Below, piece by piece: positions 26,716 through 34,363 of a DNA stretch of 64,000 nt (its first letter is position 1; every line of letters starts with the position of its first letter). The stretch covers positions 3,734,501 through 3,798,500 of the forward strand of contig NZ_CP036422.1 in the NCBI RefSeq assembly GCF_009388985.1, in the 5' to 3' direction. Made by a program: the position numbers and the translations under genes. The notes beneath the pieces were generated by a model. The model saw only the letters and a program-made list of their open reading frames with translations, did no database searches and was not told where the DNA came from. The DNA comes from Halioglobus maricola (lineage in GTDB: Bacteria > Pseudomonadota > Gammaproteobacteria > Pseudomonadales > Halieaceae).

Positions 26716-28824
26716 TCACTGAAAACTGTAGCTGGCGGACACGCCTACCATCCGCGGCTCGCCATACTGGTAATAGGGCTCGGTAACATACTCTTTGCGC
26801 GGGTCGTTGCCAAAGCTGCCAAAGCCTCGCACATAGTAATCTTCATCCGTGAGATTGCGACCCCACAAAGCCAACGACCAGTGATCGTTCGCCCAGCCCA
26901 GACGCGCGTGCAACAGCTCGTAAGAAGGTGCCTGCACATCGTGACGGTCGGAGAAATAGAAATCATCCTTGCCCTCCACGTCGAGGCGACCGTAGAAACC
27001 CGAGCCGAAATCAAAGCGGCCACCCACGGCGAACTGGTAACCCGGCGCGTGGGCCTGTTCACGCCCGGACAGGTCTTCACCATCGGCATTGATGTAGTCT
27101 TCGAACTCTGTTTCCAGTAAGCCGATATTGGCGTAGAGCGAGAGGCTGTCCAGCGCCTGCCAATTCGTCTCCAGTTCCAGTCCGTAGTTATTGCCCTCGG
27201 CCGCATTCGCGATATGGTCAATAAACTGGGTGCTGCCATCCTCGCGCGGTAACACGAGTGAGCCTTTCACCTGCTGATCTTCCCGATCCATGTAGAACAG
27301 CGCCGCGCGCACCAGCACAGTGCCGTCGGCAAAGCCGCCTTTAAAACCGAGTTCATAGTTGAGCAGGAATTCCTCGTCGTACTCCTGCAGGCTGCGCAGC
27401 TGTTCCAACTCATCCGGATCGTCAGTGGCGTCCATACTGGCCAGGATGTTGGCATTCACACCATGAGTGCGATAGCCGCGGGAGACACCGCCATAAATCA
27501 TCTGCTGATCGCCGAGCGTGTATTCCAGAGTCAGCCTGCCACCCCACAGGCCTTTGCCCGGGTCACTGGCCACATCGTTGCTATCGCTGTAGTCCGTGTC
27601 GCGCTCCTCGTAGCGCAAGCCGGCAATCAGCGTCAGGGCATCGGAGAGGTCACTGTCCAGCTGCCCGAATACGGCTAGCGTATCGGTGTCATAAGTGCTG
27701 CTGAAGGGACCAGCCAGGTAAGTGTAGTTGCGTTCAAGGTCCTCGCGGTCAGCGAGGTAGTAGACACCGGCGACCCAGTCGCTGCTGTCATTAAACAAGC
27801 GGTTGGATTCGTCCGACACCAACCTCAACTCCAGACTGTAGCTGTCGCGATCACGCAGATACTGGTCGAACGAGGAGTACTCCCAGCCCGGCGCTATACC
27901 AACGAAGCTCCAGTCCTCATCGTAACTGTATTCGGTTTCACTGGTGGCGTAGCTTGCCAGTGTCTGTAACTGCGCGAAGCCTAGCTCGCTGCGCCAGTCC
28001 AGACCCAGCGCGGTAGACTCCTGCGCATCTCGGCCCGGCTCATCGGAAAGTGTCTGACGAGTATTGTCCAGTGAGAAAGTGTCGTAACCATTGTCGATAT
28101 CGATGTACATGGCGGTGAGATCCACCGTGTTGTCATCCGACATCAGCCAGCGCAACTTGCCGCGGATGCTGGTTTCGTCGCGATTATTCGTGTCGTCAGT
28201 ATCGAGAAAGTCGTTCTCTACAAAACCATCACTTTGATAGGTATTTACCGCCAGGCGATAAAGCAAGGTGTCGCTGATAAGAGGGCCAGTACCCACGATT
28301 CCGGCACTCCAGGTACCGTAATCAGCCGCCATGGCCTCCACACGCATGGAAGGCTCGTCCGCCGGTGCAGCACTGCGAATATTAATAAGGCCGGCGAGTG
28401 CGTTGGCGCCGTGCAACGTGCCCTGGGGCCCACGTAAGACCTCTACCTGGTCAACGTCAAACAAGGTGCCGGCATTGCCCAGACCACTGAAATCAATGCC
28501 ATCGATAACGAGACCAATAGAGGGGTTGAGTGGTTCCTGAAACTGGCTCCGCTCGCCAATACCGCGGATCTGAAAGAAGCGCGCACGCGAAGCGCCACTG
28601 GCGTAGTTGACGTTGGGGGCAAGATTGAGGATGTCTTCCAAATGCTGGCCGGCGCGCTGGCTGATATCTTCGCCAGTGACGACACTGGTGCTGGCACTCT
28701 GATCCAGCAGCGGGGTGGAACGGAATTCGGCAGTGACGACCAATTCTTCCAGCGCTGGGGGCTGAGCAAACACCGGGGCAGCAGCGGCCAAGCTCGCAGC
28801 AATCAGGGTGTGACGGGTTTTCAT
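26716..28824 (-). CDS. TonB-dependent outer-membrane receptor, probably for thiamine
   Basis: 702 residues from the ATG at 28824, which has a GAGGAG motif and starts a signal peptide (RHTLIAASLAAAAPVFA). A longer in-frame start at 28869 is inside the leader RNA. The plug domain shows EELVVTAEFRSTPLLD, LEDILNLAPNVNYASG, RGIGERSQ and VEVLRGPQGTLHGANALAGLINI; the barrel ends in the C-terminal Phe-Gln (SYSFQ). It is the first gene after a TPP riboswitch, so thiamine or a thiamine derivative is the likely ligand. It would need TonB-ExbBD from elsewhere. Confidence 0.93.
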   Translation of the reverse strand: MKTRHTLIAASLAAAAPVFAQPPALEELVVTAEFRSTPLLDQSASTSVVTGEDISQRAGQHLEDILNLAPNVNYASGASRARFFQIRGIGERSQFQEPLNPSIGLVIDGIDFSGLGNAGTLFDVDQVEVLRGPQGTLHGANALAGLINIRSAAPADEPSMRVEAMAADYGTWSAGIVGTGPLISDTLLYRLAVNTYQSDGFVENDFLDTDDTNNRDETSIRGKLRWLMSDDNTVDLTAMYIDIDNGYDTFSLDNTRQTLSDEPGRDAQESTALGLDWRSELGFAQLQTLASYATSETEYSYDEDWSFVGIAPGWEYSSFDQYLRDRDSYSLELRLVSDESNRLFNDSSDWVAGVYYLADREDLERNYTYLAGPFSSTYDTDTLAVFGQLDSDLSDALTLIAGLRYEERDTDYSDSNDVASDPGKGLWGGRLTLEYTLGDQQMIYGGVSRGYRTHGVNANILASMDATDDPDELEQLRSLQEYDEEFLLNYELGFKGGFADGTVLVRAALFYMDREDQQVKGSLVLPREDGSTQFIDHIANAAEGNNYGLELETNWQALDSLSLYANIGLLETEFEDYINADGEDLSGREQAHAPGYQFAVGGRFDFGSGFYGRLDVEGKDDFYFSDRHDVQAPSYELLHARLGWANDHWSLALWGRNLTDEDYYVRGFGSFGNDPRKEYVTEPYYQYGEPRMVGVSASYSFQ

Positions 28825-28826
28825 GT

Positions 28827-28859
28827 GGTTCTCCTCGATACAGCTGAAGTAAGAGAACC
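28827..28859 (-). promoter_or_regulatory. Shine-Dalgarno-sequestering hairpin of the TPP riboswitch
   Basis: In the leader RNA, GGTTCTC (28853-28859) can pair with GAGAACC (28827-28833), which overlaps the GAGGAG ribosome-binding site of the TonB receptor. The upstream arm extended to CCGGTTC (28855-28861) can instead pair with GAACCGG (28911-28917), a strand inside the riboswitch. These pairings exclude one another, giving an off and an on state. Complementarity is seen directly; the switching model follows known translational TPP riboswitches. Confidence 0.65.
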
Positions 28860-28897
28860 GGTTGGACAAGCGGATTGGATCAGGGTGTGACGAGACG

Positions 28898-28992
28898 ACC
28901 TGTCCCTACGCCGGTTCTAACCGGATCAGGTTCAAAGGGTTCGCCATTTGGCGTCTCAGGCTCGTCGCGCAATGCGCTCGCCACCCCCAGGT
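28898..28992 (-). ncRNA. TPP (THI-element) riboswitch
   Basis: On the minus strand the RNA shows the conserved parts in order: GGGGGTGG, CCTGAGAC, ACCCTTTGAACCTGATC, then GGTTAGAACCGGCGTAGGGA. The closing stem pairs ACCTG (28988-28992) with CAGGT (28898-28902). This matches the thiamine pyrophosphate aptamer closely. It lies 74 bases before the TonB receptor start and about 50 bases after the next gene upstream. Binding of TPP should lower expression of the receptor, the small binding protein, PnuT and the kinase. A TATACT-type -10 element is seen at 29002-29007 just upstream. Confidence 0.97.
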
Positions 28993-29041
28993 TTCGGCGC
29001 AAGTATAATGACGCCGACAAATTTATGCCATCGAGAATAAC

Positions 29042-30610
29042 CTAAAGTTGATTCTCAATCGGCAACAGACGATAAACACCCACCTGGAAGCGCTGCCACC
29101 AGCTGGATTGGGGCTCCTTGTACACCACTTCCCGGTAACCGTCGTAATCGTATGTCCAGCGCAGCTGGCCCTTCTCGTCAAGATCCACTCTCCAGGTCGA
29201 CCTGCTAAGTTCGCTCTTGATGTTCTTGGTAAAGGCCGCCCCGGCCTCCGCGGACTCAATAAAGACCCCCATCTCGGTATTAATCAGGACCGAACGCGGG
29301 TCGAAATTGAGAGAGCCGACGAAGATGGACTCCCGATCAACCACGGTTGCCTTGGAGTGCAGCGTCATTTTCTCCGGACGATGCCCCCAATCATTGTCTT
29401 CGTGCACTGCATCCGCGCGCATCTCATAGAACTCTACGCCCATCTCGAGCAATTCCTTGCGATAACGGGAGTAACCCGCATGCACTGGCACATGATTGGT
29501 GGAGGCGAGTGAATTGGTCAGAACAGCGACACGCACACCCCGGGAAATTAACTCCTCCATCAAATCGACCCCATAGTGCTGGGGAATAAAATAGGGGGTC
29601 ACTATCAACAGCTCGCTCTGCGCGTTGCGGAATCGTCGGCTAACCTCAGATATGAGCACTGCCGTATCAGCATCACCGATTTCCGCTGCTAGTTTTTCGG
29701 GGGTATCGGTATAGACATGAGCCTCGGCGATCATGGGCACGCGCTCTTTGGTCTTGAGCGCCTGCAGCAGGCGGCTGTTCAATGCCTGGGCGTAGAGGCC
29801 ATCTTGCTGTTCTTCCACCAGCTCGCGAATCTTAACCCGCCAACGGTCCAGTTCAGCAGGATCAGTCTTAACGCCAAACGCCTCCATCGGCACAGACAAA
29901 TCACTGTTCCAGAACAGGTCGAAGCCTTGTTGTACCTCTTCTACCGGACTGCCGATCATCAATACTTCGAAGTCATCGAACTTGGTATCCTGATTGAGCT
30001 CAAAGTACTCCTCGCCGATGTTGCGCCCACCGACCACGCTGAACGCACCGTCCACTGTGAAAGACTTGTTATGCATGCGCCGATTGGCGCGCTTGAAATC
30101 GGTAACGTAACCCAGATAACGAATAGCCTGACGCGGCAGTGGGTTGAATAACCGGACCTCGATATTCGGGTGGCTGGCGATCAGTGTGAATGCCTCATCC
30201 ACTCCAGGCGAAAAGATGTCGTCTACCAGTAACCGCACCCGGACTCCGCGATCTGCGGCGGCAATCACTCCAGCTACGAACAGGCCACCGGCCCGGTCAG
30301 TCTTGAGAATGAAGTACTGAGCATCAATGGTTTCTTCCGCCAGTTCCAGCATCCTCAGACGCATGCCGAGGGCATCGACCCCGGAGGGCATACCCACGAA
30401 GCCGCCCTTGTCGCCATGATCCGACTGCCAGTTGCGATAGAACTCACCTAGCGGGGTCTCAGCGGATGCGGGAACGGATTGAGTAGGCTCTCTGGGATAG
30501 TCAAACGGCACACTCGCGCATGAGGCGAGCCAAAGACATGCCAACACAAGCGCGAGCTGAGCCCGTACTTTACCTGCACGCTGCCGTTTAGAACCCATTC
30601 CAGTGATCAT
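29042..30610 (-). CDS. Phospholipase D-family lipoprotein (cardiolipin synthase-like), copy 1
   Basis: 522 residues from the ATG at 30610; an ATG at 30598 is equally possible since neither has a good Shine-Dalgarno. The N-terminus has a basic region, a hydrophobic core and the lipobox LASC. Two HKD motifs mark the PLD active site: RMHNKSFTVDG and TLHSKATVVDR, followed by GSLNFDPRS. It is a paralogue of the plus-strand protein at 31270 with the same ending (SWWQRFQVGVYRLLPIE). Phospholipid transphosphatidylation or hydrolysis at the envelope is likely. The TPP leader begins about 50 bases downstream. Confidence 0.92.
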   Translation of the reverse strand: MITGMGSKRQRAGKVRAQLALVLACLWLASCASVPFDYPREPTQSVPASAETPLGEFYRNWQSDHGDKGGFVGMPSGVDALGMRLRMLELAEETIDAQYFILKTDRAGGLFVAGVIAAADRGVRVRLLVDDIFSPGVDEAFTLIASHPNIEVRLFNPLPRQAIRYLGYVTDFKRANRRMHNKSFTVDGAFSVVGGRNIGEEYFELNQDTKFDDFEVLMIGSPVEEVQQGFDLFWNSDLSVPMEAFGVKTDPAELDRWRVKIRELVEEQQDGLYAQALNSRLLQALKTKERVPMIAEAHVYTDTPEKLAAEIGDADTAVLISEVSRRFRNAQSELLIVTPYFIPQHYGVDLMEELISRGVRVAVLTNSLASTNHVPVHAGYSRYRKELLEMGVEFYEMRADAVHEDNDWGHRPEKMTLHSKATVVDRESIFVGSLNFDPRSVLINTEMGVFIESAEAGAAFTKNIKSELSRSTWRVDLDEKGQLRWTYDYDGYREVVYKEPQSSWWQRFQVGVYRLLPIENQL

Positions 30611-30653
30611 CGTCGTCAAATTCGCATCGCCTGTTGTAATAGTGGCAGTAAAC

Positions 30654-31163
30654 TCATCCCATCAGAGTCCGTGCAGCCACCTTGGCCTCCAGACTGCCCG
30701 GCTCATAACTACAATGCAACGCTGTACGGTATTCCGTTCGTGAGCGGCTGACCTTCCACTGCCCGCTCTCCCGGCGATATTCATCGTGATACAGCGCAGA
30801 AATCAGGGTGACGGTCTGGTCTTCTGTATTGATATTGCGGTAGTTAAGCGACCAGACGCCCCGGGCATTATCCCTGTCGATAATTTCAATTTCAGGGTTC
30901 GCACAATGATGCATATCCAGAACGTGTTCATGGCAGCCACGGGGCACGAATATTCCGTCCACGAATTCGTCGCGGTTTTCGCAGCGCCCAAAGTAGGACA
31001 TGTCGATAACAACCTCGCCTTGCGCGAAACAGGCCCGCACCGCCTCAGGATCCTGGCGATCACAGGCATTAAGGTAGCGCGCCTTCAACTGGCGAATGGC
31101 CTCTATGGCGCGCAGCTCAGCGAGTTCGCGCTCCAGCGACTCCACACGTTGCTCCAGTGTCAT
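30654..31163 (-). CDS. NTF2-like (SnoaL-type) protein
   Basis: 169 residues from the ATG at 31163, which has a GGAG motif 8 bases upstream. The N-terminal 20 residues are a short heptad helix (LEQRVESLERELAELRAIEA), then comes the cone-like NTF2 fold: IRQLKARYLNACDRQDPEAVRACFA, HHCANPEIEIID and YRRESGQWKVSRSR. Members bind or convert small hydrophobic molecules; no catalytic assignment is safe. It lies 43 bases before the first PLD gene on the same strand and is divergent from the second. Confidence 0.85.
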   Translation of the reverse strand: MTLEQRVESLERELAELRAIEAIRQLKARYLNACDRQDPEAVRACFAQGEVVIDMSYFGRCENRDEFVDGIFVPRGCHEHVLDMHHCANPEIEIIDRDNARGVWSLNYRNINTEDQTVTLISALYHDEYRRESGQWKVSRSRTEYRTALHCSYEPGSLEAKVAARTLMG

Positions 31164-31269
31164 CGACAACTCCGTTTCCTGTTATTGGCGGTTATCTTAC
31201 CGCAGCCTCGCCCTTACAGGGCTATACTCCGTCAGGACATCTTCAGGGTAAAAAAAGGTTCAGCTGGCT

Positions 31270-32826
31270 ATGGCCAACATCCGAGAATGCATCATCCCCC
31301 GCATCGCCTGCATTGCGCTCATCGCGCTTGCTTCGGCCTGTGCCAGTTTACCCGACGAGGTTGACCGCACAGCAAGCGCGGCGATCGGAGACATCAGCGG
31401 TACCCGGCTCCATACCGACCTCACTCCCCTGCTCGATGCGAACCCGCAACAGAGTGGCTTTCACATACTCCCGGTCGGAGAAGACGCGTTCCTTACTCGC
31501 GTCGGCCTGATCAGGCAGGCAGACAGGACGCTGGATCTGCAGTACTACATGTGGCACGAGGATCTAACCGGCAGCGGCCTGTTCAACGCCGTGGTGAAAG
31601 CGGCCGATTCCGGCGTCAGGGTGAGGCTACTGCTGGACGACATGAACACAGCTGGCATGGACCCCACGCTACGCGCACTGGATACCATGAAAAATATTGA
31701 AGTGCGCCTGTTCAACCCCTTTGCCAATCGCAATAACCGGCTCGATGACATCGTGACCGACCCCCTTCGCATCAACCATCGAATGCACAACAAAACCCTG
31801 ACTGTGGATGGCATCGCCACGATATTCGGCGGACGCAATATTGGCGACGAGTATTTTGCTGCCGATATGGAACTCGGGTTTGGCGACATGGACGCTCTCG
31901 CTATTGGCCCCATTGCCAAGGAAGTAGGCAGCCAGTTTGACCTCTACTGGAACAGTGAATACGCCTATCCCATTACCGCTTTCTATGACCAGGAACCAGA
32001 CGCCGAAGCAATAGCCGCGTATCGAGCCGCGGCCGCAGTGAAGCTGGAAACAATAATGGATTCCCAGTACGCAGCGGGCTTGCGTGAGATGGATCTTGCT
32101 CAGGCAGAAAGCTTCTCTGACTTAAGTTACGCATGGTCAGAAGGGATCATCGCCTACGACCAGCCCGATAAGATCGTCAGCCGTGATATTGCACCGGAAA
32201 CTCACCTGTTCCCGACGCTGCTGAAGGGCATGAACACGGCCGAGAGCGATCTCCTTATCATCTCTCCCTACTTCATTCCCGGTGACGAACTCACCGAATA
32301 CCTGGTAGGGCGCGCCGAGGCAGGTGTCCGCGTCCGCATTCTGACCAATTCGCTGCTGTCCAACGACGTACCCGCGGTCCACGCTGGCTATATTCGCTAT
32401 CGCAAGGCACTGGTAGAGGGCGGCGTGGAACTGTATGAACTACGCGCCGACCTCGGTCGCAGCGCAGGCGGCGGTGCCAAAGCCATCAAGCCGCAGAAAA
32501 GCAGCCTGCATGCCAAGTACATGGTGTTCGACGAGCACTGGCTTTGGGTAGGCTCCTACAATATGGACGGTCGTTCGACGATCTACAACACGGAGTTTGG
32601 TGCCTACTTTATCGATCCCGCTGAGGCGAAAAATCAGTCTGCTAAATTCGATGAAAGAATCATGGGCGTCGCGTTCAAGGTCGAGCTGGACGACGACGGC
32701 GACCTCGCCTGGGTGACCCAACGGGATGGCGAACTGGAGAGATTCGACAAAGAACCTGACACAAGTTGGTGGGAGCGCTTCACTACCGGAACGTTGCGCA
32801 TGATCGTCCCTGAAGAACAGTTTTAG
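31270..32826 (+). CDS. Phospholipase D-family lipoprotein (cardiolipin synthase-like), copy 2
   Basis: 518 residues. The lipobox is LASAC with Cys24 as the lipid site. HKD motifs are RMHNKTLTVDG (His173, Lys175) and SLHAKYMVFDE (His414, Lys416) followed by GSYNMDGRS. YFIPGDELTEYLV and VHAGYIRYRKALVEGGVELYELRA are shared with the copy at 29042. It probably remodels phospholipids from the outer leaflet of the inner membrane or inner leaflet of the outer membrane. It converges on an SDR gene with a 23-base gap. Confidence 0.93.
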   Translation: MANIRECIIPRIACIALIALASACASLPDEVDRTASAAIGDISGTRLHTDLTPLLDANPQQSGFHILPVGEDAFLTRVGLIRQADRTLDLQYYMWHEDLTGSGLFNAVVKAADSGVRVRLLLDDMNTAGMDPTLRALDTMKNIEVRLFNPFANRNNRLDDIVTDPLRINHRMHNKTLTVDGIATIFGGRNIGDEYFAADMELGFGDMDALAIGPIAKEVGSQFDLYWNSEYAYPITAFYDQEPDAEAIAAYRAAAAVKLETIMDSQYAAGLREMDLAQAESFSDLSYAWSEGIIAYDQPDKIVSRDIAPETHLFPTLLKGMNTAESDLLIISPYFIPGDELTEYLVGRAEAGVRVRILTNSLLSNDVPAVHAGYIRYRKALVEGGVELYELRADLGRSAGGGAKAIKPQKSSLHAKYMVFDEHWLWVGSYNMDGRSTIYNTEFGAYFIDPAEAKNQSAKFDERIMGVAFKVELDDDGDLAWVTQRDGELERFDKEPDTSWWERFTTGTLRMIVPEEQF

Positions 32827-32849
32827 ACGAGATTGAGCTCAGAGAAACG

Positions 32850-33632
32850 CTACAGGCGGTCCTCTGGATCGCCCATTTTGGACATCAGACGAATCAAGCG
32901 GCTGCGGCTCATCAACCGCGGCAACTGCGACAACAGACGATTGCTGCGACCGGTCACAACGACAGCGTCACGGCGCCGGTCCAATGCCTGCAAGGCCTCA
33001 CTGACGACCTCTTCAGGTGACTGCACCATCGCATCCGGCAGAGATGAGAAGTCGGATTCGCCTTCGGTGGCGGCGGAGATAAACTCCGTTTCGGTCATGC
33101 CTGGGCAGAGAGCCATCACATAGACTCCGCGCTCCCGCTGCTGGGACCACAGACATTCAGAAAACGTGGTGATAAACGCCTTGCTCCCACTATAGGCCGC
33201 CATCGCAGGCGTGGGCAGATAGGACACCACTGAGCCGACATTCACCAGCGCATCACCCTCAGCACCGTGCGCCAGAAACGCATGCGCCAGAGCCACGACA
33301 GCATTGATATTCACGTTGAGGAGATTCTGTTCTGCGGCCAGCGGTGCCTCACCAAAGGGCTCCATCACGCTGAGGCCGGCGTTGTTGACCAACAGTTGGT
33401 ATGCGCCAGTCGATAACTCCGCACCTACCGCTGCGAGGTCCTCATCGTTCGCCAGATCAGCGGCCAGATAACTGTGGCCGGCGCCAGGGAGATGGCCCAC
33501 GAGCTGCTCTAACCTGTCTTCGCGGCGCGCCACGGCACAGACGGCATAGCCCTCTTCGGCCAATCGCGTGGCGAAAGCCCAGCCTATGCCCGAGCTAGCG
33601 CCCGTCACCATTGCCAGTGGCTTTCCACTCAT
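32850..33632 (-). CDS. SDR-family oxidoreductase
   Basis: 260 residues with an AGGGAGAG Shine-Dalgarno. Motifs: TGASSGIG (10-17), NNAG (83-86), Ser134, and YSGSK with Tyr147 and Lys151. The sequence around VARREDRLEQL and SECLWSQQRERGVYVMALCPGMTETEF resembles the DltE/YqjQ-type SDRs. NAD(P)-dependent carbonyl or alcohol chemistry in the cytosol; substrate unknown. It stands alone between the PLD gene and nrdJb. Confidence 0.92.
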   Translation of the reverse strand: MSGKPLAMVTGASSGIGWAFATRLAEEGYAVCAVARREDRLEQLVGHLPGAGHSYLAADLANDEDLAAVGAELSTGAYQLLVNNAGLSVMEPFGEAPLAAEQNLLNVNINAVVALAHAFLAHGAEGDALVNVGSVVSYLPTPAMAAYSGSKAFITTFSECLWSQQRERGVYVMALCPGMTETEFISAATEGESDFSSLPDAMVQSPEEVVSEALQALDRRRDAVVVTGRSNRLLSQLPRLMSRSRLIRLMSKMGDPEDRL

Positions 33633-33670
33633 GATTACTCTCCCTGCGCCGCGCTTATATCAGCAGCGCA

Positions 33671-34339
33671 TCAGCCGCACTTGGAATCACCGCAGTTGAG
33701 GCAGGTCATGCAGCCGTCCATCATGATCGATGCTTTCACGCTGCATTTTTTGCACAGTTCGGCACTGGTGGGGAATTCGCTGCTACCGCTATCGTCGCCG
33801 GTCTTGGCCTCGTACTCAGCTTTTTTCTCGTCGAGGATTTTCTTTTGATGGTCCGATAGCCCGGGCTTTTCCAGCAAGCCAATGTTCTGCAGGTGATCTT
33901 CAATAGCCCAGCCAATTTCTGCGACCAGCGAGGGCATAAAACGCCCGCCCGATTTGAAGTAGCCGCCCTGTGGGTCAAATACCGCTTTTAACTCTTCCAC
34001 CAGGAAAGTACAGTCACCGCCCTTGCGGAACACCGCCGAGATAACCCGGGTCAGTGCCACAATCCACTGGAAGTGGTCCATATTCTTGGAGTTAATAAAG
34101 ACCTCAAAGGGGCGACGCAATTCATGATCGGTGCCCGGATTAAGGATGATGTCATTAATCGTCAGATAAAGGGCATGATCCGACAGCGGCGTCTTGATCT
34201 TGTAGGTAGCACCCTCCAGTTGCTCAGGCCGCGACACCTTCTCGTGCATCTGCACGATATTGCTCTCGATTTCCTGCTGCTTTTCTTCTTCGCTCTTCAC
34301 TTGGAAGCCGACGATTTTCTTGTCTATTTTCTTGCTCAT
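33671..34339 (-). CDS. nrdJb: Class II ribonucleotide reductase, C-terminal subunit NrdJb
   Basis: 222 residues with AAGGTAAG upstream. It carries the end of the class II reductase (ALTRVISAVFRKGGDCTFLVEELKA region, GGRFMPSLVAEIGWAIE) and a C-terminal cluster of Cys residues (CKKC, CMTCLNCGDSKCG). These are the redox-active and zinc-type Cys that re-reduce the active site. In most organisms this part is fused to the large domain; here it is a separate protein, as in Pseudomonas aeruginosa NrdJb. It follows nrdJa by 24 bases, so the two form an operon. Confidence 0.95.
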   Translation of the reverse strand: MSKKIDKKIVGFQVKSEEEKQQEIESNIVQMHEKVSRPEQLEGATYKIKTPLSDHALYLTINDIILNPGTDHELRRPFEVFINSKNMDHFQWIVALTRVISAVFRKGGDCTFLVEELKAVFDPQGGYFKSGGRFMPSLVAEIGWAIEDHLQNIGLLEKPGLSDHQKKILDEKKAEYEAKTGDDSGSSEFPTSAELCKKCSVKASIMMDGCMTCLNCGDSKCG

Positions 34340-34363
34340 AATTCTTACCTTGCCACGGCCGCT

